Assembly: GCA_020024855.1 (NCBI GenBank)
Contig: JAHHTB010000037.1
Coordinates: 1-13,772, forward strand
DNA from: Fusobacterium sp.
Lineage (GTDB): Bacteria > Fusobacteriota > Fusobacteriia > Fusobacteriales > Fusobacteriaceae
Direction: 5' to 3'
DNA length: 13,772 bases
Within the stretch, counting starts at the first letter, position 1. Each line of letters begins with the position of its first letter. The position numbers were made by a program, and so were the translations under genes. The notes beneath the pieces were generated by a model, which was not told where the DNA came from, ran no database searches, and worked only from the letters and a program-made list of their open reading frames with translations. Below are positions 1 through 7,398 of this stretch, one piece after another.

Positions 1-100
1 GATATTCTGTGTGAAATTTTTATTTTGATATGATAAAGAAAAGTTATAAAAGTTTACAATTTTATCTTATTAAAAAAAGATAATTGTAGTAAAAAATTTA

Positions 101-129
101 TTGACAAAATATATAACATAGAGTATTCT
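101..129 (+). promoter_or_regulatory. Probable promoter for the NhaC-family carrier
   Basis: A perfect -35 box TTGACA (101-106) is followed after 17 bases by TATTCT (124-129), a good -10 box. Transcription would start near 136 and leave a leader of about 340 nt before the start codon at 475. No better -35/-10 pair was found closer to the gene, but the region is so A/T-rich that weak promoters could be missed. Confidence 0.5.
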
Positions 130-474
130 TATTACAAGATAATAATTACAAAACAAACTGAAAAAGAAGTTATCAAACTAAAATAGTACAAAAAAATTAG
201 AAAATAAATTTTAATAAAATTACAAATTATAAATATTTATTATAAAAATAAAAAATTATAATAAATTATATTAATAAAAATCATAAAATACACTACTACT
301 GAAAAATATAATTTTAAAAATTAAGAAGAAATAAAAAGATATAAAAGGAACAAAAAGCAATATTTTATAGTAACATAAGGAACTCATATTTAGTAGTATT
401 GGCAACAAAAAACAAAAATATAAATAGAAACAACATCACATCTTAAAAAGTGTGACTATTAAAGGGGGGAATGT
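130..474 (+). other. A-rich gene-free leader region
   Basis: About 345 bases without a credible gene. The plus strand is dominated by A with very few C or G. I see no riboswitch signature, tRNA or good hairpin with a U-tract. The only small symmetry near the gene is TCACA/TGTGA (437-456), directly upstream of the ribosome binding site. If the promoter at 101-129 is the one used, this is an unusually long, largely unstructured 5' untranslated region. The stretch before it (1-100) holds one AT hairpin (56-87) of unclear meaning. Confidence 0.4.
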
Positions 475-1827
475 ATGGAAAATAAGAAAAGTAGCTTTAT
501 AGGATTGGTACCATTTATAATTTTCATCTTAGTTTATCTAGGAACTGGTATTCTACTTCAAAGTAAGGGAGTAGACATGGCATTCTATCAACTTCCAGCA
601 CCAGTTGCAGTATTTGTAGGAATCATAGCAGCATTTGTACTATTTAAAGGAAATATAACTCACAAATTTGATTCATTCTTAAAAGGTTGTGGAGAAGAAA
701 ATATCATTATAATGTGTATAATTTATCTTCTTGCAGGAGCTTTTGCTGGTGTTTCAAAAGCAATGGGTGGTGTAGATTCAACAGTTAACTTTGGATTAAC
801 ATATATTCCTAGCCAGTATATAGCTGCAGGTGTGTTTGTTATAGCTGCATTTATTTCAACAGCAACAGGAACATCAGTTGGTGCCATTGTTGCAATAGGA
901 CCAATAGCAGTTGGTCTTGCTGAAAAAAGTGGTGTGTATATGCCAATAGTTTTAGCAGCTCTTATGGGTGGAGCAATGTTTGGTGATAACTTATCAGTTA
1001 TATCTGATACAACAATTGCTGCTACAAGAACACAGGGTGTAGAAATGAGAGATAAGTTTAGAGTAAACTTAATGATTGCAGCACCAGCAGCAATAATTTC
1101 AATAATTTTATTATTAATTTTTGGTAAACCAGAAGTGGTTCCAGCAGCTGAACAATATAGTTATAGTATAGTAAAAGTTTTACCTTATATTCTTGTATTA
1201 GGATTATCACTTATAGGTGTTAACGTTTTTGTTGTATTAACATTAGGTATTCTTGTTTCAGGGGGAATTGGATTTGCATATGGTCAATTTACTCTTCTTA
1301 AATATGCACAAGAAATATATAATGGATTTACAGGGATGAATGAAATATTCCTATTATCATTATTAACTGGTGGACTTGCTGTAATGGTTAGAGAAGCTGG
1401 TGGTATAGAGTGGCTTATTGAAAAAGTACAAAAAATTATAGTAGGAAAGAAAAGTGCACTTTTTGGAATAGGTTTATTAGTAGGACTTGTAGATATGGCA
1501 GTTGCAAATAATACAGTTGCTATTATAATAAATGGTCCAATAGCTAAAAATATTAGTAATAAATATAAAGTTGACCCTAGAAAAACAGCAACAGTTCTTG
1601 ATACATTCTCTTGTATAGCTCAAGGTGCTATACCATATGGAGCTCAAATGTTAATACTTTTAGGATTCTCTCAAGGTGCAGTAAGTTTCCTAGATATATT
1701 CCCATTACTATGGTATCAAGGATTACTTCTAGTATTATCAATTTTATCTTTCTTTGTTCCATTTGCTGATTATTATATCAATAAAAATCCTTGGGATTGG
1801 TCTAAAGAAGAACTTGATTTAGACTAG
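475..1827 (+). CDS. NhaC-family Na+/H+ (or Na+-coupled solute) antiporter
   Basis: A 450-residue polytopic inner-membrane protein with about ten or more hydrophobic segments. It carries the conserved blocks of the NhaC family: STATGTSVGA (about 128-137), GDNLSVISDTT (170-180) followed by an RTQG turn, and a second-half counterpart with VDMAVANNT (339-347) and a QGAIPYG block (383-389). These paired re-entrant motifs fit the ion-transporter fold with inverted halves. NhaC proteins exchange Na+ for H+, but close relatives carry organic substrates such as malate/lactate, methionine, tyrosine or lysine, so the substrate cannot be named here. The ATG at 475 is preceded by a GGGGGGA ribosome binding site. 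The overlapping ATG at 471 stops after four codons. The gene is monocistronic, convergent with the amidohydrolase and ends before a strong hairpin. Proximity to lysine genes and an amidohydrolase hints at amino-acid transport, but no L-box precedes it. Confidence 0.85.
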   Translation: MENKKSSFIGLVPFIIFILVYLGTGILLQSKGVDMAFYQLPAPVAVFVGIIAAFVLFKGNITHKFDSFLKGCGEENIIIMCIIYLLAGAFAGVSKAMGGVDSTVNFGLTYIPSQYIAAGVFVIAAFISTATGTSVGAIVAIGPIAVGLAEKSGVYMPIVLAALMGGAMFGDNLSVISDTTIAATRTQGVEMRDKFRVNLMIAAPAAIISIILLLIFGKPEVVPAAEQYSYSIVKVLPYILVLGLSLIGVNVFVVLTLGILVSGGIGFAYGQFTLLKYAQEIYNGFTGMNEIFLLSLLTGGLAVMVREAGGIEWLIEKVQKIIVGKKSALFGIGLLVGLVDMAVANNTVAIIINGPIAKNISNKYKVDPRKTATVLDTFSCIAQGAIPYGAQMLILLGFSQGAVSFLDIFPLLWYQGLLLVLSILSFFVPFADYYINKNPWDWSKEELDLD

Positions 1828-1860
1828 AATTTAAAAAAATTAAATTTTAAAAAATCATAA

Positions 1861-1892
1861 AAAAGAGAGTAAATTCTTACTCTCTTTTCTTT
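1861..1892. terminator. Bidirectional terminator between convergent genes
   Basis: A perfect 12-bp stem, 1861-1872 pairing with 1877-1888, closes a 4-base loop (ATTC). A-rich sequence lies on the left and T-rich on the right, so it can act as a rho-independent terminator for both the carrier (+) and the M20 gene (-), whose stop codons flank it at 1827 and 1894. Confidence 0.88.
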
Positions 1893-1893
1893 A

Positions 1894-3087
1894 TTATAGA
1901 TTTTCTAATTTTTTATAAGCTGAAAGAATGTTAAGTATTTGCATTTTTACACCGACTATAAGACTGCTCTCATTAATATTAAATTTTTCATTATGAAGAG
2001 GGGCAACTATTTTTTCATTTTTATTTTTTACTCCAAGAACGAAAAATGCTCCAGCAACTTTTTCAAGATAGTATGAAAAATCTTCTACTCCCATATTAGT
2101 CAAAGTCTCTATAAAAACATTTTCTTTTCCAAGAAAATTATTTCCATTTTCTTTTACAATATCAACATATTCATCATGATTTATAAGGGCTGTATAACTA
2201 TCTTTAAAAATTATTTCACCAGTAGCTCCATAGGCTTTACTTATCATCTCAACCATATCTTTTAAACGAATTTTCATATTTTCTTTTGTATGGTTTGAGA
2301 TAGTTCTCATAGTTCCAATACAAGTAACCTCTTGGGCTATTATATTTTCAGCTTCACCACCAGAGATTTTACCAAAACTAATTACAACAGAATCTCTAGA
2401 ATCAACATTTCTACTTATAATTGATTGAATACTACTAATAATCTGTGCTGTTGTTACAATAGCATCAACTCCACTACTTGGATATGCTCCATGACAACTT
2501 TTTCCAATAACTTTAAATTCTATTCCTGTTGAAGAAGCATTCATTGCTCCATATTTTATTCCAATTTTTCCGACTTCTAAAGAGGGGTCAACATGAAGCC
2601 CAAAAATAGCATTAACATTATCAAGACAACCATCTTTTATCATTGGTAAAGCTCCCCCTGTTGTTTCTTCTGCTGGTTGAAAAATAAATCTCACATTACA
2701 AGGAAGATGATTTCTATTTTCAGAAAGAATTTTTGCAACACCTAAAAGAATTCCTGTATGAGCATCATGTCCACAAGCATGCATATAACCATAATGTTTA
2801 GAAGAAAAAGAACAATTAGTATTTTCAATTATAGGTAGGGCATCCATATCAGCTCTTAAGGCAATTGTAATATTTTGATTTTTTCCTTTAAGTTCAGCTA
2901 GAATTCCACTTTTTCCAATTCCACTTCTATATTCTATATTTAAATTTTCTAGAATATCAGTTATAATTTTTGTGGTTTTTGGAAGATTAAAATCAAGTTC
3001 AGGATATTTATGTAATTCTCGTCTTGTATTTATAATCCATTCTACATATTTTTCACTTTCTTTTAAAAATAATTCTTCTAATTTCAT
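1894..3087 (-). CDS. M20 (M20D) family metallo-amidohydrolase, candidate N-acetyl-DAP deacetylase
   Basis: A 397-residue cytoplasmic zinc or other metal-dependent amidohydrolase of the aminoacylase/hippurate hydrolase/N-acetyl-diaminopimelate deacetylase group. Visible motifs are ALRADMDALP (76-85), HACGHDAH (103-110), FQPAEE (136-141), GLHVDP (163-168), CHGAYP (198-203, dimerisation-domain histidine) and PLHNEKF (363-369). Together they supply the expected metal ligands C105, H107, E141, H165 and H365, so the enzyme should be active. Length is normal for the family. The start is supported by AGGAG seven bases upstream of the ATG. It is transcribed divergently from the lysine operon from its own promoter. 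That operon makes N-acetyl-DAP but contains no deacetylase, so this gene is a plausible supplier of that step. The family also includes general N-acyl-amino-acid hydrolases, and the motifs alone do not separate the two. Confidence 0.85.
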   Translation of the reverse strand: MKLEELFLKESEKYVEWIINTRRELHKYPELDFNLPKTTKIITDILENLNIEYRSGIGKSGILAELKGKNQNITIALRADMDALPIIENTNCSFSSKHYGYMHACGHDAHTGILLGVAKILSENRNHLPCNVRFIFQPAEETTGGALPMIKDGCLDNVNAIFGLHVDPSLEVGKIGIKYGAMNASSTGIEFKVIGKSCHGAYPSSGVDAIVTTAQIISSIQSIISRNVDSRDSVVISFGKISGGEAENIIAQEVTCIGTMRTISNHTKENMKIRLKDMVEMISKAYGATGEIIFKDSYTALINHDEYVDIVKENGNNFLGKENVFIETLTNMGVEDFSYYLEKVAGAFFVLGVKNKNEKIVAPLHNEKFNINESSLIVGVKMQILNILSAYKKLENL

Positions 3088-3137
3088 TTTAATCTCCTTG
3101 TGTATATTTATTTTTTAATGATAAATTAATCAATAAA

Positions 3138-3167
3138 ATTATATTCATTTTGTATTGAAATTGTCAA
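3138..3167 (-). promoter_or_regulatory. Strong promoter of the M20 amidohydrolase gene
   Basis: Read on the minus strand, TTGACA (3162-3167) and TATAAT (3138-3143) are perfect consensus boxes separated by 18 bases. Transcription would start near 3131, giving a short 5' leader of about 44 nt with an AAGGAG site. No riboswitch lies in this leader, so the gene is not under the lysine sensor of its divergent neighbours. Confidence 0.8.
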
Positions 3168-3219
3168 GAAAGTAAAAATATAAATCAAATATATAAAAAA
3201 TATCTTTATTATTATTTTT

Positions 3220-3249
3220 TTGAATTTTTATTATTTTAGAATTTATTAT
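3220..3249 (+). promoter_or_regulatory. Probable promoter of the lysine operon
   Basis: TTGAAT (3220-3225) and TATTAT (3244-3249) are separated by 18 bases and would start transcription around 3256, about 16 nt upstream of riboswitch helix P1. A perfect TTGACA at 3256-3261 lies too far downstream to produce an intact riboswitch and has no good -10 partner. Confidence 0.5.
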
Positions 3250-3271
3250 AAAATTTTGACAAAATCAATAT

Positions 3272-3456
3272 GAACAGATTGAGGCGCAATTGATAATAGT
3301 AACTATACGGAGCTTCCCAGCTTTGAAATATAGTGAAAGGAGAAATTGCCGAAGTATAAAATTTATGGGGATAGGTTTTATACTGGGAATGCAGAGAATA
3401 TCTGTATAACTGTCATCAGGATTTGCGGGGATTCTGGTGTTGTGCTTTCTGTTGCG
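3272..3456 (+). promoter_or_regulatory. Lysine riboswitch (L-box)
   Basis: The aptamer of the L-box class is recognisable from its conserved segments: TTGAGGCGC (3279-3287), AGTAAC (3298-3303), GTGAAAGGAG (3333-3342), GCCGAAG (3348-3354) and ACTG (3410-3413). Helices can be traced: P1 AACAGA (3273-3278) with TCTGTT (3448-3453); P2 GCAATT (3286-3291) with AATTGC (3344-3349); P3 GTATAAAA (3354-3361) with TTTTATAC (3376-3383); P4 ATGCAGA (3389-3395) with TCTGTAT (3401-3407); P5 CATCAG (3414-3419) with CTGGTG (3434-3439). In this class lysine binding stabilises P1. The same 3' strand of P1 can instead pair with the 5' arm of the downstream terminator, so lysine should switch the operon off by premature termination. 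Confidence 0.95.
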
Positions 3457-3494
3457 TTTTTTTTAATATAATTTTTTGATTATTTTAAAATTAC

Positions 3495-3522
3495 CCAGCA
3501 GAGACAATCTGCTGGTTTTTTT
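3495..3522 (+). terminator. Riboswitch-controlled rho-independent terminator
   Basis: CCAGCAGA (3495-3502) pairs perfectly with TCTGCTGG (3508-3515) around a GACAA loop and is followed by seven T (3516-3522). The antiterminator is formed by TCTGTTG (3448-3454) pairing with CAGCAGA (3496-3502), seven pairs with one G-U. TCTGTT is also the 3' strand of P1, so the two states exclude each other. Confidence 0.93.
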
Positions 3523-3555
3523 ATGCAAAAAATTATATAAGAGGAGACAAATCAT

Positions 3556-4758
3556 ATGAGGACAGTAGTAAAGTATGGAGGCTCTAGTGTTGCTACTATT
3601 GAAAAGATACAAGCAATAGCAGACTATATTGTAAAACTTAAAAAAAAGTATGATGAAATAATTATAGTGGCATCAGCTATGGGAAAAACAACAGATTCTT
3701 TGATAAAAATGGCAAATGAAATAACTGTAAATCCTAATCAAAGAGAACTAGATTCCCTACTTTCAATAGGAGAGCAACAAACAGTAACCCTACTTTCAAT
3801 GGCAATTAATTCAAAGGGAGAAAAAGCAATTTCTCTTACAGGTTATCAAGCAGAAATAAAAACAAAAGGAGTTCATACAAAAAGTAAAATAGAAAGTATC
3901 GGAAAAGAAAAGATAGAAAATTATTTAAAAGATGGATATATAGTTATTATAACAGGATTTCAAGGAATAAATAAAAATGGAAATATAACAACTCTTGGGA
4001 GAGGTGGCTCAGATACAAGTGCAGTTGCTCTAGCAGTAACCTTTGATTGTGAATGTAGAATTTATACAGATGTTGATGGAATTTATAATGTTGACCCAAG
4101 AATTTATCCAAAAGCGAAACTTTTAAATACAATTTCTTATGAGGAGATGATGGAGATGTCTAACTTAGGTGCAGGAGTAATGGAGACAAGAGCAGTTGAA
4201 TTAGGTAAAAAATTTGGAATTCCAATTTTTGTAGGAAAGACTTTAAGTGAAACAGGTGGAACATACATTACAGATAGAGAAAAATCATTAGAAGAAAAAT
4301 TAGTTACAGGAATAAGTATAAAGAAAGATATTTTGATAACAACTATTTTAAATATTCCTTATTCATCTGAAAAAATAGCAGAACTTTTTACTGTTATTGA
4401 TGATTATGGGCTTAATATAAATATGATAAATCAAAATATTTTAAAAGATAATATGGTGGAAATATCTTTTAACTCTCAAGCATCTGAAAAATATATATTA
4501 GAACAGGTAGTAAATAAAATAAAAGAACTATCTAAAGATGTGAGTATAAAATATAGAGATGGACTTGGAATGATTTCAGTGGTTGGTATTGGAATAATAA
4601 ATAATTCTGGAATAGCTGGAAGATTTTTTTCAGCTTTAAGTAGAAATGGAATAAATTTTTATCAAGTTACAACATCAGAGATAAGTATTTCATGTAGTGT
4701 GGATAAAGATTTAATAGAAAAAGCAGTTGTGGCAGTGGCAGAAGAATTTTGTTTATAA
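3556..4758 (+). CDS. lysC: Aspartate kinase (monofunctional, ACT-regulated)
   Basis: Phosphorylates L-aspartate with ATP, the first step of the aspartate family pathway. The 400-residue length matches the monofunctional class II kinases. The amino-acid kinase domain (about 1-240) shows KYGGSSV (6-12), SIGEQ (70-74), GRGGSDTSA (148-156, aspartate and nucleotide site) and TDVDGIYNVDPR (171-182). Two tandem ACT domains follow (about 260-335 and 338-400), the usual site of lysine and/or threonine feedback, with the conserved VVGIGIINNSGIAG-type loop at the start of the second. The ATG at 3556 has GAGGAG nine bases upstream. First gene of the operon behind the lysine riboswitch, which suggests the lysine-sensitive isozyme. 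Whether an internal start yields a separate regulatory subunit, as in some Bacillus enzymes, cannot be judged here. Confidence 0.96.
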   Translation: MRTVVKYGGSSVATIEKIQAIADYIVKLKKKYDEIIIVASAMGKTTDSLIKMANEITVNPNQRELDSLLSIGEQQTVTLLSMAINSKGEKAISLTGYQAEIKTKGVHTKSKIESIGKEKIENYLKDGYIVIITGFQGINKNGNITTLGRGGSDTSAVALAVTFDCECRIYTDVDGIYNVDPRIYPKAKLLNTISYEEMMEMSNLGAGVMETRAVELGKKFGIPIFVGKTLSETGGTYITDREKSLEEKLVTGISIKKDILITTILNIPYSSEKIAELFTVIDDYGLNINMINQNILKDNMVEISFNSQASEKYILEQVVNKIKELSKDVSIKYRDGLGMISVVGIGIINNSGIAGRFFSALSRNGINFYQVTTSEISISCSVDKDLIEKAVVAVAEEFCL

Positions 4759-4776
4759 AAAATTGGGGGTTTTATA

Positions 4777-5754
4777 ATGAAAGTAGCAATAGTTGGAGCT
4801 ACAGGACTTGTGGGAACAATGTTTCTAAAAGTCTTAGAAGAAAGGGACTTAAAAATAACTAATCTATATCTTTTTGCATCAAAGAGAAGTGTAGGGAAAA
4901 AAATAAAATTTAGAGAAAAAGAATATAGTGTTGAAGAATTAACAGAAAAAAGTTTTGATAAAGAAATAGATATTGCTTTATTTTCAGCAGGTGGAGAAAT
5001 AAGTAAAAAATATGCTCCCCTAGCTTCAGAAAAAGGAATTTTAGTAATAGATAATTCATCAGCATGGAGAATGGAAGAAGAAGTTCCTCTTATTGTGCCA
5101 GAAGTAAATAGAGAATTTGCTTTTGAAAATAAAGGGATAATAGCAAATCCAAATTGTTCTACAATACAATGCATGCTTCCACTAAAAGTGCTTCATGAAA
5201 AATATGGTTTGAAAAGAGTGATATATAATACATATCAAGCTGTATCTGGAACAGGGCAAAAAGGAATAGAGGATTTACAAAATGGACTTAAAGGGCTAGA
5301 GGCTAAAACCTATCCACATCAGATTGTAAATAACTGTCTTCCTCATATAGATTCTTTTCTTGATAATGGATATACTAAAGAAGAAATGAAGATGATAAAT
5401 GAAACAAGAAAGATTTTAAATATTTCAAATCTTCCTATAACAGCTACTTGTGTGAGAGTTCCTGTTTTAAATTCTCACTCAGTATCAATAACGGCAGAAT
5501 TAGAAAAAGATTTTAATATTGAAGATATAAGAACAGAGTTTTCAAATTTTCAGGGAATAAAAGTTGTAGATAATCCAAAAGGAAATCTTTATCCACTTGC
5601 AAGTGATGCAACAGGACAGGATAAAGTTTTAGTTGGAAGAATAAGAAAAGATTTTAGTGCAGATAAGAGTATTAACTTTTGGGTTGTTGCAGATAATATA
5701 AGAAAAGGTGCAGCAACAAATGCAATTCAAATAGCAGAAATTTTTATGAAATAA
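4777..5754 (+). CDS. asd: Aspartate-semialdehyde dehydrogenase
   Basis: Reduces beta-aspartyl phosphate to aspartate 4-semialdehyde with NADPH, the second pathway step and the branch point to lysine, threonine and methionine. The 325-residue protein begins with the Rossmann nucleotide loop GATGLVG (7-13). It has SSAWRM (94-99), the catalytic cysteine in NPNCST (C127), YQAVSGTG (153-160) with the active-site glutamine, NCLPHID (186-192) and the catalytic histidine region RVPVLNSHSV (227-236, H234). The length is typical for the bacterial enzyme. The ATG at 4777 follows a GGGGG site (4765-4769). Only 18 bases separate it from lysC, so it is cotranscribed. Confidence 0.96.
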   Translation: MKVAIVGATGLVGTMFLKVLEERDLKITNLYLFASKRSVGKKIKFREKEYSVEELTEKSFDKEIDIALFSAGGEISKKYAPLASEKGILVIDNSSAWRMEEEVPLIVPEVNREFAFENKGIIANPNCSTIQCMLPLKVLHEKYGLKRVIYNTYQAVSGTGQKGIEDLQNGLKGLEAKTYPHQIVNNCLPHIDSFLDNGYTKEEMKMINETRKILNISNLPITATCVRVPVLNSHSVSITAELEKDFNIEDIRTEFSNFQGIKVVDNPKGNLYPLASDATGQDKVLVGRIRKDFSADKSINFWVVADNIRKGAATNAIQIAEIFMK

Positions 5755-5782
5755 AAAATAAATAAACTTTTAGGAGGAAAAA

Positions 5783-6670
5783 ATGACATTATTCACAGGT
5801 TCAGGAGTAGCTTTAATAACTCCATTTAATGAAAATAACGAGGTAAATTTTGAAAAATTAAGAGAGCTTTTAGAATTTCATATTGCAAATAGGACTGATG
5901 CTATAATTGTTACAGGAACAACAGGAGAAAGTTCAACAATGACAGATGAAGAAAAATTAGCAGTGATAAAATTTTCTGTTGATGTAGTTGCAGGTAGAAT
6001 TCCTGTAATAGCGGGAACAGGTTCTAATAACACAAAACATGCAGTTTGGTTAAGCCAAGAAGCAGAAAAATTAGGAGCAAATGGACTTTTAGTAGTTACT
6101 CCTTATTACAATAAAGGAAATGAAAGTGGAATTTATAATCACTATAAAGCAATAGCAGAAAGTGTAAAAATTCCTATTATACTTTATAATGTTCCTGGTA
6201 GAACAGGAGTAAATCTTTCAATAGGACTTGTAAAATCTTTATCTCAAATAGATAATATTGTAGCATTAAAAGAAGCTAGTGGAAATATTTCTTATGCAGC
6301 TGAAATAGCAAGAGAAATTCCAGAGATTGATTTATATTCAGGAAATGATGATATGACTGTCCCACTTCTTTCAATAGGTGGAAAAGGTGTAATATCAGTT
6401 TCAGCAAATATATTACCAGAGATAGTACACAATATGGTTATGGCATTTTTAAATAAAGATATAGATAAAGCAAGAAAATTACAATTAAAATACAATGATC
6501 TTGTAAATACTCTTTTCATAGAAGTAAATCCTGTACCAATAAAAGAGGCTATGAATTTTCTTGGATATAATGTTGGTGAATGTAGACTTCCACTTGGTTC
6601 AATGAGTGAAAAAAATAAAGAGGTGTTATATAAACTTTTAAAAAAACATGAGGTATCTACATGGAAATAA
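5783..6670 (+). CDS. dapA: 4-hydroxy-tetrahydrodipicolinate synthase
   Basis: Condenses pyruvate with aspartate semialdehyde, committing carbon to DAP and lysine. The 295-residue TIM barrel has the usual length. Visible signatures are GTTGESS (45-51), TPYYN (106-110), LYNVPGRTG (134-142) with Y135 and R140, and ALKEASG (161-167) with the Schiff-base lysine K163. An AGGAGG site lies six bases from the ATG at 5783. Positions that bind allosteric lysine in the E. coli enzyme differ: the residues aligned to H53, H56 and E84 are D55, K58 and H86, while N82 is kept. That resembles feedback-insensitive synthases, placing control on the riboswitch and on aspartate kinase. The last ten bases overlap dapB. 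Confidence 0.96.
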   Translation: MTLFTGSGVALITPFNENNEVNFEKLRELLEFHIANRTDAIIVTGTTGESSTMTDEEKLAVIKFSVDVVAGRIPVIAGTGSNNTKHAVWLSQEAEKLGANGLLVVTPYYNKGNESGIYNHYKAIAESVKIPIILYNVPGRTGVNLSIGLVKSLSQIDNIVALKEASGNISYAAEIAREIPEIDLYSGNDDMTVPLLSIGGKGVISVSANILPEIVHNMVMAFLNKDIDKARKLQLKYNDLVNTLFIEVNPVPIKEAMNFLGYNVGECRLPLGSMSEKNKEVLYKLLKKHEVSTWK

Positions 6671-7362
6671 TAGTTCATGGAACAGGAACAATGGGAAAAA
6701 TAGTAAAAGAGATGATTGAAGAGGGAAAAGAATTTTCTTTAAGTGGATTTGCTGATGAACTAACAGATGAAAAAGGTGATGTGATAATAGATTTTTCACA
6801 TTTTTCAAGAATCGATTCACTTCTTAATTTTGCTAGAGAAAAAAGAATACCTGTTGTTATTGCAACAACAGGTTATTCAGATGAAATTTTAGAAAAAATA
6901 AAAGAGGTATCAAAAGAAATTCCTATTCTTCTTTCTTCAAATATGTCTTTGGGAATAAATATGATGCAAGATATTTTAGAAAAAATAGTTCCTATTTTAT
7001 ATGGTAGTTATGATATAGAAATAGTTGAGGCTCATCATAATAAGAAAATTGACTCTCCTAGTGGAACAGCTAAAACTCTTGCTCAAGTGATAGAAAAAAG
7101 TTGTAAAGATGAAATGAAAAAAAAGTATGGAAGAGAGGGAATTTGTCCAAGAGAAAAAAATGAGATTGGTATTCACTCTTTAAGAGGTGGAACAATAGTT
7201 GGAGAACACTCTGTACTTTTTTGTGGAGAAGATGAGGTAATTGAAATAAAACATAAGGCAATGTCTAAAAAGATTTTTGCAAAGGGCGCTTTAGAGGCTA
7301 GTAAGTTTTTAGCTAAAAAAGATAAAGGGCTTTATTCAATGAAAGATATATTTACAAAATAA
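6661..7362 (+). CDS. dapB: 4-hydroxy-tetrahydrodipicolinate reductase
   Basis: Reduces the DapA product to tetrahydrodipicolinate with NAD(P)H. At 233 residues it belongs to the shorter DapB forms (E. coli about 273). The nucleotide loop HGTGTMGK (6-13) is followed by a shortened N-terminal region, ATTGYS (68-73), SSNMSLGIN (92-100) and the family signature EAHHNKKIDSPSGTA (123-137), containing the catalytic histidine and lysine. The ATG lies within the end of dapA (10-nt overlap, ATGGAAATAA), with only a weak GAGG (6650-6653) upstream, so translation is probably coupled to dapA. Confidence 0.95.
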   Translation: MEIIVHGTGTMGKIVKEMIEEGKEFSLSGFADELTDEKGDVIIDFSHFSRIDSLLNFAREKRIPVVIATTGYSDEILEKIKEVSKEIPILLSSNMSLGINMMQDILEKIVPILYGSYDIEIVEAHHNKKIDSPSGTAKTLAQVIEKSCKDEMKKKYGREGICPREKNEIGIHSLRGGTIVGEHSVLFCGEDEVIEIKHKAMSKKIFAKGALEASKFLAKKDKGLYSMKDIFTK

Positions 7363-7398
7363 AAATTTTTATAATTTTTTGGAGGAAACATAATAGAT

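Noticed and set aside
56..87. AT-rich hairpin ACAATT..ATCTT / AAGATAATTGT near the left edge
   Set aside because: No clear T-run follows on either strand and no gene end is visible, so it cannot be called a terminator.
3256..3261. Perfect TTGACA box just upstream of the riboswitch
   Set aside because: A -10 box at the right distance would fall in the conserved aptamer (TTGAGG), and the transcript would lack the 5' strand of P1.
4662..5174. 170-residue minus-strand open frame across the lysC/asd junction
   Set aside because: It lies opposite two clearly real genes, has no ribosome binding site and resembles no protein family; it reflects the low stop-codon density on the opposite strand.
6292..6678. 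128-residue minus-strand open frame over the end of dapA
   Set aside because: Antisense shadow of dapA with serine/phenylalanine-rich composition and no start signal.
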